Assembly (NCBI RefSeq): GCF_024637375.1
Contig: NZ_JAGXFK010000045.1
Coordinates: forward strand, 1 to 57,247
DNA from: Sediminimonas sp.
Lineage (GTDB): Bacteria > Pseudomonadota > Alphaproteobacteria > Rhodobacterales > Rhodobacteraceae
Reading direction: 5' to 3'
Length of the DNA stretch: 57,247 bases
The position numbers and the translations under genes are program-made. Positions 17,418 through 25,836 of this stretch are shown piece by piece. Numbering within the stretch: position 1 is the first letter of the stretch; each line of letters starts with the position of its first letter. The notes under the pieces were generated by a model. The model saw nothing but the letters and a program-made list of their open reading frames with translations, ran no database searches and had not been told where the DNA came from.

Positions 17418-18770
17418 TCAGCCCTCCGCGCGGCGGATGCAGGCGCCCAGCCCGGTCATCAGCGGTTCGAAAACCGGGAACGAGGTGGCGATCGGCGCGC
17501 CGTCGTCGACGCGCATCGGCGCCCGGCTGGCCAGCCCCAGCACCAGCAGCGACATGGCGATGCGGTGATCAAGGCGGCTGGCCGCCTGCGCGCCGCCCGG
17601 CACGCCGCCGGCGCCGCGCCCGTGCACCACCCACCAGTCGGGGCCGTCCTCGACCTCGACGCCGGCGGCGCGCAGCCCATCGGCCATGGCCGCGATGCGG
17701 TCGCTTTCCTTGACGCGCAATTCGCCGACCCCGCGCATGGCCGTCGGCCCTTCGGCAAAGGCCGCCACGACCGACAGGACAGGGTATTCGTCGATCATGC
17801 TGGCGGCGCGTTCGGGCGGCACCTCGACGCCTTTCAGGTCCGGCGAAAAGCGCGCGCGCAGGTCGGCGACCGGCTCGCCACCTTCGTCGCGCATGGTTTC
17901 AAAGGTCAAATCGGCGCCCATCTCGCGCAGCGTGTCGAACAGCCCCGCCCGCGTCGCGTTGAGCCCGATACCGGGCACCAGCACATCCGATCCGGGCACG
18001 ATCAGCGCCGCGCAAACGGGAAAGGCCGCCGAGGAGGGGTCGCGCGGTACCGCGATGGTCTGCGGGCGCAGCTCGGGCCGGCCGGTCAGGGCGATCTCGT
18101 GCCCCTCGTCGGTGGGACGGGTGACGATCTCGGCGCCGAACCCCGCCAGCATGCGTTCGGTATGGTCGCGCGTCGCCTCGGCCTCGATCACCACGGTTTC
18201 GCCCGGCGCGTTCAGCCCCGCCAGCAGGATCGCCGATTTCACCTGCGCCGAGGGCACCGGCACCGCGTAGCGCACCGGCACCGGGTCGGCCGCGCCGATG
18301 ATGGTCATCGGCAGGCGCCCCCCGGCGCGGCCCACCGCGCGCGCCCCGAACAGGGCCAGCGGGTCGGTCACCCGCGCCATCGGGCGGCTGTTGAGGCTGG
18401 CATCGCCGGTGAACGTGGCAGTGATGGGCGAAGTGGCCATCGCCCCCATGATCAGCCGCACGCCGGTGCCGGAATTGCCACAGTCGACAACCTGCGCCGG
18501 TTCGGCGAAGCCGCCAACGCCGACGCCGTGCACATGCCAGGTGCCGTCATCGTCGCGTACGACTTCGGCGCCGAAGGCGCGCATCGCCCGGCCGGTATCA
18601 AGCACGTCCTCGCCCTCCAGCAGGCCGGTGATGCGGGTGTGCCCCACCGCCAGCGCGCCCAGGATAAGCGCCCGGTGCGAGATCGACTTGTCGCCGGGCA
18701 CATGTGCCGTGCCCCGTAGCGGCCCCCGCGCGGTCGAGATCATCGGGATGGGGGCGGAATGGCCGGACAT
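17418..18770 (-). CDS. aroA: 3-phosphoshikimate 1-carboxyvinyltransferase (EPSP synthase)
   Basis: Joins shikimate 3-phosphate and phosphoenolpyruvate in the shikimate pathway. The 450-residue product carries [22 protein letters not shown] at about 20-41 (PEP/S3P-binding Lys and Ser), [14 protein letters not shown] near 98-111, and [16 protein letters not shown] near 350-365 with the catalytic region; [13 protein letters not shown] lies near 405. The alphaproteobacterial form often falls in the glyphosate-tolerant class II, but I did not resolve that here. ATG 18770 has AAGGTG seven bases upstream. It starts the aroA-membrane protein-cmk-rpsA run. Confidence 0.97.
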   Translation of the reverse strand: MSGHSAPIPMISTARGPLRGTAHVPGDKSISHRALILGALAVGHTRITGLLEGEDVLDTGRAMRAFGAEVVRDDDGTWHVHGVGVGGFAEPAQVVDCGNSGTGVRLIMGAMATSPITATFTGDASLNSRPMARVTDPLALFGARAVGRAGGRLPMTIIGAADPVPVRYAVPVPSAQVKSAILLAGLNAPGETVVIEAEATRDHTERMLAGFGAEIVTRPTDEGHEIALTGRPELRPQTIAVPRDPSSAAFPVCAALIVPGSDVLVPGIGLNATRAGLFDTLREMGADLTFETMRDEGGEPVADLRARFSPDLKGVEVPPERAASMIDEYPVLSVVAAFAEGPTAMRGVGELRVKESDRIAAMADGLRAAGVEVEDGPDWWVVHGRGAGGVPGGAQAASRLDHRIAMSLLVLGLASRAPMRVDDGAPIATSFPVFEPLMTGLGACIRRAEG

Positions 18771-18919
18771 GGGCGCACCTTTCGGGAATATCGTTGCGCC
18801 GCCTGATAGCAAGGCCGCGCGCCGGCGTCCATCGTCAGCGGCGCCGCCCGAAGGCCCGCGCCATCGGGAGGATCATCCGGGATCAGCCCGCCGGCAAAGG
18901 CCCGAGGGGCGGCGTTCTC

Positions 18920-19795
18920 CTACCGTTTGAGCGCCTCCACCTCGCGGCGCAGGGCACGCAACTCGGCAATGATCTCGTCGTGGTGGCCCTGGCTTTCCGC
19001 GATGACGTGCTCGGCCTCTTCGGTGTCCTCGGCCTCGTGCTGGCGCTGGATGGCATCCACCACGATACCGATGAACAGGTTGAGAACCGTGAACGAGGTC
19101 ACCAGGATGAAGGGCACAAAATACGCCCAGGCAAGCGGGTAAACCTCCATCACCGGGCGCACGATGCCCATCGACCAGCTTTCCAGAGTCATGATCTGGA
19201 ACAGGCTGTAGAGCGACGCGCCGATGGTGCCGAACCATTCGGGAAAGGCGGCGCCGAACATCTTGGTCGCGATCACCGCGAAGATGTAGAACACCAGCAG
19301 CAACAGCCCCAGAATCGACCCGATGCCGGGGATCGAGGTGACAAGCGCACCCACCACCCGGCGCATGGCCGGCACCGCCGAGATCAGCCGCAGCACCCGC
19401 AGGATGCGCAGCGCCCTGAGCGCCGACAGGCTGCCGGTGGCCGGGACCAGCGCGATGCCGACCACGACCGCGTCGAAGATGTTCCACGGGTCGCGGTGAA
19501 ACCGGCCGCGGTAGACCACCAGCTTGGCCAGGATTTCCAGCGTGAACACGGTCAGGAACGCGGTATCCAGCGCCATCAGCAGCGGCCCGGCCACCGACAT
19601 GACCGTGGGGCTGGTCTCCAGCCCCAGCGTGACCGCGTTGAGCGCGATCAGGACGATGATCGCGTTCTGGAAGTGCGCCGATTCCAGCACCGCCTGCACA
19701 CGGCCCAGCAGGCCACCCTGTCGCGGCGGGATGCGGCGCAGGCCGGGTGTGTCGTCTTTGCTGTCGCGGGGGCGGGTCTGGCGGTCTTGTGGCAT
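18920..19795 (-). CDS. One-domain voltage-gated sodium channel (NaChBac/NavAb type)
   Basis: Bacterial tetrameric Na+ channel. The 291-residue product has six membrane segments: S1 begins about 42 (FQNAIIVLIALNAVTLGLET), S2 at about 75-90, S3 at about 103-118, S4 with the gating arginines in SALRALRILRVLRLISAVP (about 123-141), S5 near 155-180 and S6 near 222-245. The pore loop between S5 and S6 holds TLESWSMG, the same filter string as in NavAb, with the Glu that sets Na+ selectivity. The C-terminal tail (about 250-291) is Glu-rich and heptad-like (HDEIIAELRALRREVEALK), fitting the tetramer coiled coil. It lies about 150 bases upstream of aroA on the same strand, apparently as its own unit. 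Calcium selectivity would need extra acidic residues not seen here. Confidence 0.93.
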   Translation of the reverse strand: MPQDRQTRPRDSKDDTPGLRRIPPRQGGLLGRVQAVLESAHFQNAIIVLIALNAVTLGLETSPTVMSVAGPLLMALDTAFLTVFTLEILAKLVVYRGRFHRDPWNIFDAVVVGIALVPATGSLSALRALRILRVLRLISAVPAMRRVVGALVTSIPGIGSILGLLLLVFYIFAVIATKMFGAAFPEWFGTIGASLYSLFQIMTLESWSMGIVRPVMEVYPLAWAYFVPFILVTSFTVLNLFIGIVVDAIQRQHEAEDTEEAEHVIAESQGHHDEIIAELRALRREVEALKR

Positions 19796-19902
19796 TGCGT
19801 CATTATCCGGTCACTTGGGGCGCGGCACGTAGATGGGGCGAAACGCGCCCCTGTGGAAGGGGCGCGACCGGCTTTTCCGGTCTCCCGCGGCTGAAATGCG
19901 CA

Positions 19903-19930
19903 AACGCCCCGCCGGTCGGGGCGGGGCGTT
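19903..19930 (-). terminator. Intrinsic terminator after sat-cysC
   Basis: A perfect ten-base stem (AACGCCCCGC at 19903-19912, GCGGGGCGTT at 19921-19930) with an eight-base loop lies about 30 bases beyond the sat-cysC stop. On the minus strand the stem ends in GTTT and is followed by GCGCATTTC, a short U-rich run. Confidence 0.7.
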
Positions 19931-19959
19931 GGTACGCAACTGCCCTACGGATTGTACGC

Positions 19960-21672
19960 TCAGTAGGCGATGAGGCCCAGCTGTTCGAGCTTGAGCACGA
20001 CCTGGTGGGCGCAGTTGTCGACCTCCAACCCTTCGGTGTCGACGACCAGCTCGGCGTTGTTGGGTTCTTCGTAAGGGTCTGAAATACCCGTGAATTCCTT
20101 GATCTTTCCCTCGCGCGCCAGCTTGTAGAGCCCCTTGCGGTCGCGGCGTTCGCATTCTTCCAGCGAGGTGGCGACATGCACCTCGACGAAGGCGCCGTAT
20201 TGTTCAACCATCTCGCGCACCGCCCGCCGCGTCGCGGTATAGGGCGCGATCGGCGCGCAGATGGCGATGCCGCCGTTCTTGGTGATCTCGCTGGCGACAT
20301 AGCCAATGCGCTTGATGTTAAGGTCGCGGTGTTCCTTGGAAAAGCCCAGCTCGGAACTGAGGTGCTTGCGTACCACGTCGCCGTCCAGCAGCGTGACGGG
20401 GCGACCACCCATTTCCATCAGCTTGACCATCAGCGCGTTGGCGATGGTCGATTTTCCCGACCCCGAAAGCCCGGTAAAGAACACGGTAAAGCCCTGTTTC
20501 GCCCGCGGCGGCGAGGTGCGGCGCAACTCCGTGACCACCTCGGGGAACGAGAACCATTCGGGAATTTCCAGCCCCTCGCGCAGGCGGCGCCGCAGCTCGG
20601 TGCCCGAGATGTTGAGGACGGTCACGCCGTCCTCGATCTCGTCGGCGGGCTCGTACTGGGCGCGTTCCTGCACATAGACCATGTGCTTGAAATCCACCAT
20701 CTCGACGCCGATCTCGTCCTGGTATTTGCGAAACATTTCCTGTGCGTCGTAGGGGCCGTAGAAATCGTCGCCGGCCGAGTTCTTGCCCGGCCCGGCATGG
20801 TCGCGCCCGACGATGAAATGTGTGCAGCCATGGTTGGCGCGGATCAGGCCATGCCACACTGCCTCGCGCGGGCCGGCCATGCGCATGGCCAGGTTCAGCA
20901 GGCTCATTGACGTGGTCGAGCCGGGGTATTTGTCGATCACCGCCTCGTAGCAGCGCACGCGGGTGAAATGGTCGACGTCGCCGGGCTTGGTCATGCCCAC
21001 GACCGGGTGGATCAGCAGGTTGGCCTGCGCTTCCTTGGCGGCGCGGAAGGTCAGTTCCTGGTGCGCGCGGTGCAGCGGGTTGCGCGTCTGGAAAGCGACG
21101 ACGCGGCGCCAGCCCAGCTTGCGGAACATGGCGCGCAATTCGTTGGGCGTGTCGCGGCGGGCCTTGAAATCGTAATGCACGGGCTGCTGGATGCCGGTGA
21201 CGGGGCCGCCCAGGTAGACCTTGCCGGCCTGGTGATGCAGATAGTTTACCGCCGGGTGCGCGACATCGTCGGCGCCGAATACCTGCGCCGCCTCGCGCGC
21301 CTTGTCGGGCGTCCAGCGGTCCGTCACTGTCATGGTGGCGAGGATCACGCCTTCCTGGTCGCGCAAGGCGATGTCCTGGCCCGGCTCGATGCTGGCGGCG
21401 AAATCCTCGGACACGTCCAGATTGATCGGCATCGGCCACAGCGTACCATCGGCCAGGCGCATGGTGTCGACGACGCTGTCGTAGTCGGCCTCGCCCAGGA
21501 ACCCCTTGAGCGGGTTGAACCCGCCGTTCATCAGCAGTTCCAGATCGCAGGTCTGGCGCGGCGTCAGATCCCAACTGACCAGGTTGCCGGCCTCATGCTT
21601 GAGTTTCTGTGCGGAATCGTAGGAGACGTAGAGTTCGGTGATCGGTGTCAAATTGGACATGGGCATCTGCAT
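19960..21672 (-). CDS. Fused sulfate adenylyltransferase / adenylylsulfate kinase
   Basis: Bifunctional enzyme that turns sulfate and ATP into APS and then PAPS. The 570-residue product has an N-terminal PUA-like domain, an ATP-sulfurylase catalytic domain with VAFQTRNPLHRAHQELTFRA near 195-214 and VGRDHAGPGKNS near 288-299, and a C-terminal APS kinase from about 385 with the P-loop GLSGSGKST (about 397-405) and DGDVVRKHLSSELGFSKEHR. This Sat-CysC order differs from the CysD/CysN heterodimer and is common in Roseobacters. ATG 21672 was chosen; an in-frame TTG six codons earlier is the alternative. PAPS may serve sulfate assimilation and the sulfotransferase at 11950. No other cys genes are nearby. 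Confidence 0.96.
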   Translation of the reverse strand: MQMPMSNLTPITELYVSYDSAQKLKHEAGNLVSWDLTPRQTCDLELLMNGGFNPLKGFLGEADYDSVVDTMRLADGTLWPMPINLDVSEDFAASIEPGQDIALRDQEGVILATMTVTDRWTPDKAREAAQVFGADDVAHPAVNYLHHQAGKVYLGGPVTGIQQPVHYDFKARRDTPNELRAMFRKLGWRRVVAFQTRNPLHRAHQELTFRAAKEAQANLLIHPVVGMTKPGDVDHFTRVRCYEAVIDKYPGSTTSMSLLNLAMRMAGPREAVWHGLIRANHGCTHFIVGRDHAGPGKNSAGDDFYGPYDAQEMFRKYQDEIGVEMVDFKHMVYVQERAQYEPADEIEDGVTVLNISGTELRRRLREGLEIPEWFSFPEVVTELRRTSPPRAKQGFTVFFTGLSGSGKSTIANALMVKLMEMGGRPVTLLDGDVVRKHLSSELGFSKEHRDLNIKRIGYVASEITKNGGIAICAPIAPYTATRRAVREMVEQYGAFVEVHVATSLEECERRDRKGLYKLAREGKIKEFTGISDPYEEPNNAELVVDTEGLEVDNCAHQVVLKLEQLGLIAY

Positions 21673-21895
21673 ATTCTCGTCTTGTTTCAATGCGGGACAG
21701 GGCCGTGGTGCGCGCCCGGAGTCGGGCGCGACCTAGACCGCTGCCAGTGCGAAATTCAAGCGGAGTTTCCTGTCGCGGTGCATTTCGGGCGGATGTGACG
21801 CCGTTTTGCCGCCAGGGCCAAAGCTTTCCCGCATGGGCGTCGCGATCGCGAACACCGGTCTTCGACACTGTCGCGCGCCGCCCGGCAGGCAGGGG

Positions 21896-22840
21896 TCAGT
21901 CGTCTTGCGTGGCCAGGAACCGCTCGGCATCCAGTGCCGCCATGCAGCCCATCCCGGCCGAGGTTACGGCCTGCCGGTACTTGTCGTCGGTCAGATCGCC
22001 AGCCGCGAAGACGCCGGGCACCGAGGTTTCGGTGCTGCCGGGGCGGACCTTGACATAGCCGCCTTCTTTCATTTCCAGCCGGTCCTTGACCAGTTCGTTG
22101 GCGGGCGCGTGGCCGATGGCGATGAACACGCCCTTGCAGGGAATCTCGTGTGTCTCGCCCGTCTCGACATGGCGCACGCGCACACCGGTCACGCCCTTGG
22201 GGTTGTCGTCGCCCAGCACCTCGTCAAGCTGGTGGAACCACAGCGGCTCGATCTTGGGGTTCTTTTTCAGCCGGTCCTGCAGGATCATCTCGGCGCGCAA
22301 CTCGTCCCGGCGGTGGATCAGCGTCACCTTGCTTGCGAAATTCGTCAGGAACAGCGCCTCTTCCACGGCGGTGTTGCCGCCACCCACGACGACGATTTCC
22401 TCGCCGCGGTAGAAGAAGCCGTCGCAGGTGGCGCAGGCCGACACGCCGAAGCCCTTGAACGCCTCTTCCGACGGCAGGCCCAGCCATCTGGCCCGCGCGC
22501 CGGTGGCCAGGATCACCGCGTCGGCGGTGTAGGTGGTGCCGCTGTCGCTCTGGGCGGTGAAGGGGCGGTTGTCGATGTCGAGATCGGTGATGATGTCGGT
22601 GGCCACGTCGCACCCCATGGCCTTGGCGTGGGCCTCCATTCGCAGCATCAGGTCGGGGCCCTGCACCTCGACGTCGCCGGGCCAGTTCTCGACCTCGGTG
22701 GTGGTGGTAAGCTGGCCGCCCGGTTCAATCCCCTGCACCAGCACCGGTTCCAGCATGGCGCGGCTGGCATAGATGGCGGCGGTATACCCCGCCGGCCCCG
22801 AGCCGATGATCAGAGCCCTGGTGTGTCGTGTTTCGGTCAT
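21896..22840 (-). CDS. trxB: Thioredoxin-disulfide reductase
   Basis: NADPH- and FAD-dependent enzyme that reduces thioredoxin. The 314-residue product carries the FAD site [18 protein letters not shown] at about 11-28, the redox pair in [12 protein letters not shown] near 138-149, the NADPH site [16 protein letters not shown] near 152-167 and a C-terminal [19 protein letters not shown]. The start ATG 22840 has GGAGGG upstream; an in-frame extension upstream to 23338 is noise. It is divergent from an Lrp-family gene with a 230-base gap, an arrangement seen in other Rhodobacteraceae, so Lrp might regulate it (inference). Confidence 0.97.
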   Translation of the reverse strand: MTETRHTRALIIGSGPAGYTAAIYASRAMLEPVLVQGIEPGGQLTTTTEVENWPGDVEVQGPDLMLRMEAHAKAMGCDVATDIITDLDIDNRPFTAQSDSGTTYTADAVILATGARARWLGLPSEEAFKGFGVSACATCDGFFYRGEEIVVVGGGNTAVEEALFLTNFASKVTLIHRRDELRAEMILQDRLKKNPKIEPLWFHQLDEVLGDDNPKGVTGVRVRHVETGETHEIPCKGVFIAIGHAPANELVKDRLEMKEGGYVKVRPGSTETSVPGVFAAGDLTDDKYRQAVTSAGMGCMAALDAERFLATQDD

Positions 22841-23013
22841 GGCGCGCCCTCCGGGAATGTGTGGCCGATCTGCGGCAAACGGGTTGCACCCGCCTGTGTC
22901 GCGGCGGATATAACCGCGGCGGCGGCACTCTGGAACCCCCAGCGGGCGCAGGGTGCGAATAAGCCGCGTCGTGATGGAATCGTGAAATGATCTTGCGTAG
23001 TTGCGAAAGAATA

Positions 23014-23041
23014 TTGCGCGCGGCGGGCGCGGTGTTATAAG
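23014..23041 (+). promoter_or_regulatory. Putative promoter of the lrp-family gene
   Basis: TTGCGC (23014-23019) and TATAAG (23036-23041) with a 16-base spacer sit about 30 bases before the ATG at 23071, in the trxB-lrp divergent gap. The region just upstream contains an AT-rich patch (GAAAGAATATTG), unusual for this GC-rich genome. Motif-based only. Confidence 0.45.
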
Positions 23042-23070
23042 AATCACATTCCACCACAGGAGTCCCCGCG

Positions 23071-23571
23071 ATGACCGTGTCCCGGCTCGACGAGATTGAC
23101 CGCAAGATCCTGGCCGAGTTGCAGGCCGACGGGCGCATGACCAATGTCGAACTGGCGCGCCGGGTGGGGATCTCGGCGCCGCCGTGCCTGCGGCGGGTGC
23201 GGACGCTGGAAGAACAGGGCTATATCCGTGGATATCACGCGCAGGTCGATCCGCGTGCACTGGGCTTCGAGGTGCAGGTATTCGCCATGGTCGGCCTGCA
23301 AAGCCAGGCCGAGGCAGACCTGTCCGCGTTCGAGGCACGCTGCCGCGACTGGCCGCTTGTACGCGAGTGCCACATGCTCAACGGCGAGGTGGATTTCATC
23401 CTTAAATGCGTGGCGCCCGACCTGAGCACCTTCCAGAGTTTCCTGACCGAGGAACTGACCGCCGCCGATAACGTGGCCAGCGTCAAGACCTCGCTGGTCA
23501 TCCGTGGCGCCAAGGACGAGCCCGGCGTACCGTTCGAGGTGCTGGAGGCGCGGTTGGGCCAGATGGCCTGA
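23071..23571 (+). CDS. Lrp/AsnC family transcriptional regulator
   Basis: DNA-binding regulator that responds to amino acids. The 166-residue product has an N-terminal winged helix-turn-helix ([20 protein letters not shown], then [20 protein letters not shown] at about 25-44) and a C-terminal RAM/ACT-like domain from about 65 ([13 protein letters not shown], then [19 protein letters not shown] near 98-116). The effector and targets cannot be read from the sequence. It is divergent from trxB and has an AGGAG ahead of the ATG. Confidence 0.95.
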   Translation: MTVSRLDEIDRKILAELQADGRMTNVELARRVGISAPPCLRRVRTLEEQGYIRGYHAQVDPRALGFEVQVFAMVGLQSQAEADLSAFEARCRDWPLVRECHMLNGEVDFILKCVAPDLSTFQSFLTEELTAADNVASVKTSLVIRGAKDEPGVPFEVLEARLGQMA

Positions 23572-23607
23572 GCCCACCGGCCGGCGCCCCGAGAGATGCA
23601 GAAAAAA

Positions 23608-23646
23608 GGAAACCGCCCCGGCGCGGTTGCGCGCGGGGCGGTTTCC
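23608..23646 (-). terminator. Strong intrinsic terminator (minus strand; possibly bidirectional)
   Basis: A 13-base perfect stem (GGAAACCGCCCCG at 23608-23620 with CGGGGCGGTTTCC at 23634-23646) is flanked on the left by six A, which reads as TTTTTT after the hairpin on the minus strand. It lies past the 47-residue microprotein gene and 37 bases after the lrp stop, so it separates two converging units and could stop both. Confidence 0.82.
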
Positions 23647-23724
23647 CGACGATTACCAAAGGTGGCACTGGTAATCTCTTGGCCGGGGCGGCAGCTTGCC
23701 CCGGCCCGGGGCGCTCAATGTGCT

Positions 23725-23868
23725 TCAGGCGCAGCGTGCGGCGGCTTGCGGCGCGCGGCGGCGCCCGATCATTTCGGCGCGGTGGCTGCCGCGTTGCCAC
23801 GGCAGGGCGGCGGTTTCGGATTTCGCGACGGCGATCGCCGATTTCATCCAGCGGGGCTGTTTGCGCAT
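23725..23868 (-). CDS. Basic 47-residue microprotein, unknown function
   Basis: Short open frame encoding MRKQPRWMKSAIAVAKSETA, then a segment ending in ALPWQRGSHRAEMIGRRRAP and an Ala-rich tail. The ATG has a near-ideal GGAGA seven bases upstream, and the strong terminator about 80 bases beyond its stop gives it a well-bounded transcript end. The composition (Trp, Arg and Lys rich, one short helix) is unlike noise frames here. I recall similar short proteins in other Rhodobacterales but cannot verify it. It lies 136 bases downstream of pgeF on the same strand. It could be a nucleic-acid-binding or membrane-associated peptide; function unknown. Confidence 0.65.
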   Translation of the reverse strand: MRKQPRWMKSAIAVAKSETAALPWQRGSHRAEMIGRRRAPQAAARCA

Positions 23869-24004
23869 TGGCTGCTCTCCTGCCTTGGTGCCCCTCGCAG
23901 AGGGGCGGTTTGCATAATCCCTGTTGTCCATACTGTCGCCGGGCAATGCGGCAACTTCGGGGCAGGATCAGGGTGATTTTGCACAGCGCCCTGCGCCGCG
24001 GTGG

Positions 24005-24763
24005 TCACAGCCGGATGGTCGAGATCAACCGCCCGTAATCGGCCTGCTTCTGGTGCGTGGCACGGCGGTAGGAATAAAACCGCTCGGCATCCGAGTAGGT
24101 GCAATGCCGCGTCCATTCGGCATGGCCGATTCCGGCATCGCGCAGGCGGTGCAGGCCGAAGGCGGGCAGATCGAACAGCAGCCGGTCGCCCGGCCCTTGC
24201 GCGAAAAAGCGGCTGTTGGCGGGGTCGTCGGCCATGAATTCGTCCATGAACTCCGGGCCCACCTCGTAGGCGCGCTGGCTGATGGTGGGGCCGATCACGG
24301 CGCTGGTTCGGGCGCGGTCGGCGCCGAGTGTCTCCATCGCCTCAAGCGTGGCTTCGAGCACCCCGTCGAGCGCCCCGCGCCAGCCCGCATGTGCCGCCCC
24401 GATCACGCCCGCTTCCTGGTCGGCCAGCAGTACCGGCTGGCAATCGGCGGTCAGCACCGCCAGCGCCAGCCCCGGCGTGGCGGTCGCCATGGCGTCGGCG
24501 CGTGGCGGCATGCCGTCCGGCGGCCCATCAACCGGCACGGCGGTGGCCGAATGCACCTGGTGCACACCGACAAGGTGCGTCTCGGGCACCTCCATGGCGC
24601 GGGCCACGCGGGCGCGGTTGATCGCCACGATCTCGGACTGGTCCGACGAGCCGACGCCGCAGTTGAGCCCGGCGAACACCCCCGACGAGGCACCGCCGCG
24701 CCGGGTGAAGAACCCGTGGCGCACCGGAGCGAGGGCATCGGCGGTCAGAATCTCAAGCGTCAT
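24005..24763 (-). CDS. pgeF: PgeF/YfiH family laccase-domain protein
   Basis: Multicopper-oxidase-like fold protein, described as a peptidoglycan-editing factor and as a purine nucleoside phosphorylase/adenosine deaminase. The 252-residue product has VRHGFFTRRGGASSGVFAG at about 14-32, GVHQVHSATAV near 66-76, VLTADCQPVLL near 104-114 and GAAHAGWRGALDG near 122-134, which together supply the family's Cys/His metal site. Its four-base overlap with the midA-like gene upstream (24760-24763) indicates translational coupling. Expected cytoplasmic; no signal peptide. Confidence 0.93.
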   Translation of the reverse strand: MTLEILTADALAPVRHGFFTRRGGASSGVFAGLNCGVGSSDQSEIVAINRARVARAMEVPETHLVGVHQVHSATAVPVDGPPDGMPPRADAMATATPGLALAVLTADCQPVLLADQEAGVIGAAHAGWRGALDGVLEATLEAMETLGADRARTSAVIGPTISQRAYEVGPEFMDEFMADDPANSRFFAQGPGDRLLFDLPAFGLHRLRDAGIGHAEWTRHCTYSDAERFYSYRRATHQKQADYGRLISTIRL

Positions 24764-25836
24764 CGGCTCAACCCCGGGGGTAGGGGGCTATGTTCGGGAT
24801 GCAAGGCCATTACCTTGAAGACCGTCCCCATTTCATCGGGATGCGTCAAGCGGCGATGTGCGGCGACATGCGCGTCGAGCGCCGGGCCTTCCAGCTTGGC
24901 CGCCAGCGCCTGCGCGCGCGCGGTGATGCCCAGCCGTTCGAGGAACACGCCCTGCGGCACAAGCCGCGAGTGCGCGGCGGGCATGGCGGCTTGGGCCACT
25001 GATTCGAAATCCACATGCGCGGTAAGGTCGGCCTGGCCCGGCGCTGCCAGGGGGTCGGCCGGCGCGTGGCCGCGCAGCGCCTGGAACGTGTCGCCAAGGC
25101 TGCGCCAGTCGCCGTAATCCACGATCAGCGCCGCGCCGCCGCGTGCCGCGATGTGCGCGCCCAGAGTGGCGGCAACGGCCTGCCCCGGCGCGCAGATTTC
25201 GACAACATCGCCGTCGCGGGTGTCTGCAAGGCGGTGCGCCAGCACCGCCTGTGGCGTGGCTTCGGTGAGCCCGAAGACAAGCTGCCCGTCGCGCGCGCCG
25301 ACGCGGCGTTCGCTCCAGCCGTCGCCGTCGCGGACGAACTGGCGAATCGGCAGCGCATCGAAGAATTCGTTTGCCAACAGGAACAGTGGCATGTCGGGGA
25401 GCGCAGCCGTGTCGTCGCACCACTGCGGTGCGTAGCCCTCCAGCGCGCGCGCCTGCGCGGCGCGCAGCGGCGGCGACGCTTCGACCAGGTGCAGGCGCAT
25501 GGCATCGTGAAAGCCCGGCACCGCGCGGGTGGCGCGCAGCAGGTCGGCCATCAGCGTGCCGCGCCCCGGCCCCAGCTCGGCCAGCGCGAACGGTGTCGGG
25601 GCGCCCTGATCCATCCATGCCAGCGCCAGCGCCAGGCCCAGCAGTTCGCCGAACATCTGGCTGATCTCGGGCGCGGTGGTGAAATCGCCCGCCGCGCCCA
25701 GCGGGTCGCGGGTGGCGTAATAGCCCCATTCCGGGTGCAGCAGGCATTCGGCCATGTAGTCGGCGACGGAAAGCGGCCCGTCGGCTGCGATTCGGGCCAG
25801 CAGGTGTGCCTTGAGCCCGCTCAAGCCCGTGACCAC
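24760..25836 (-). CDS. SAM-dependent methyltransferase, MidA/NDUFAF7 type
   Basis: Homologue of mitochondrial NDUFAF7, which methylates an arginine of a complex I subunit. The product is about 358 residues, with SVADYMAECLLHPEWGYYAT near 22-41, GDFTTAPEISQMFGELLGL, FALAELGPGRGTLMADLLRA (SAM motif I) near 83-102, LLANEFFDALPIRQFV near 155-170 and ALIVDYGDWRSLGDTFQAL near 240-258. The start is ambiguous: GTG 25836 overlaps the end of lgt, and TTG 25824 overlaps its stop as TTGA; neither has a clear ribosome-binding site. Co-operonic with lgt and pgeF. The bacterial substrate is presumed NuoD-like (inference). Confidence 0.88.
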   Translation of the reverse strand: MVTGLSGLKAHLLARIAADGPLSVADYMAECLLHPEWGYYATRDPLGAAGDFTTAPEISQMFGELLGLALALAWMDQGAPTPFALAELGPGRGTLMADLLRATRAVPGFHDAMRLHLVEASPPLRAAQARALEGYAPQWCDDTAALPDMPLFLLANEFFDALPIRQFVRDGDGWSERRVGARDGQLVFGLTEATPQAVLAHRLADTRDGDVVEICAPGQAVAATLGAHIAARGGAALIVDYGDWRSLGDTFQALRGHAPADPLAAPGQADLTAHVDFESVAQAAMPAAHSRLVPQGVFLERLGITARAQALAAKLEGPALDAHVAAHRRLTHPDEMGTVFKVMALHPEHSPLPPGLSR

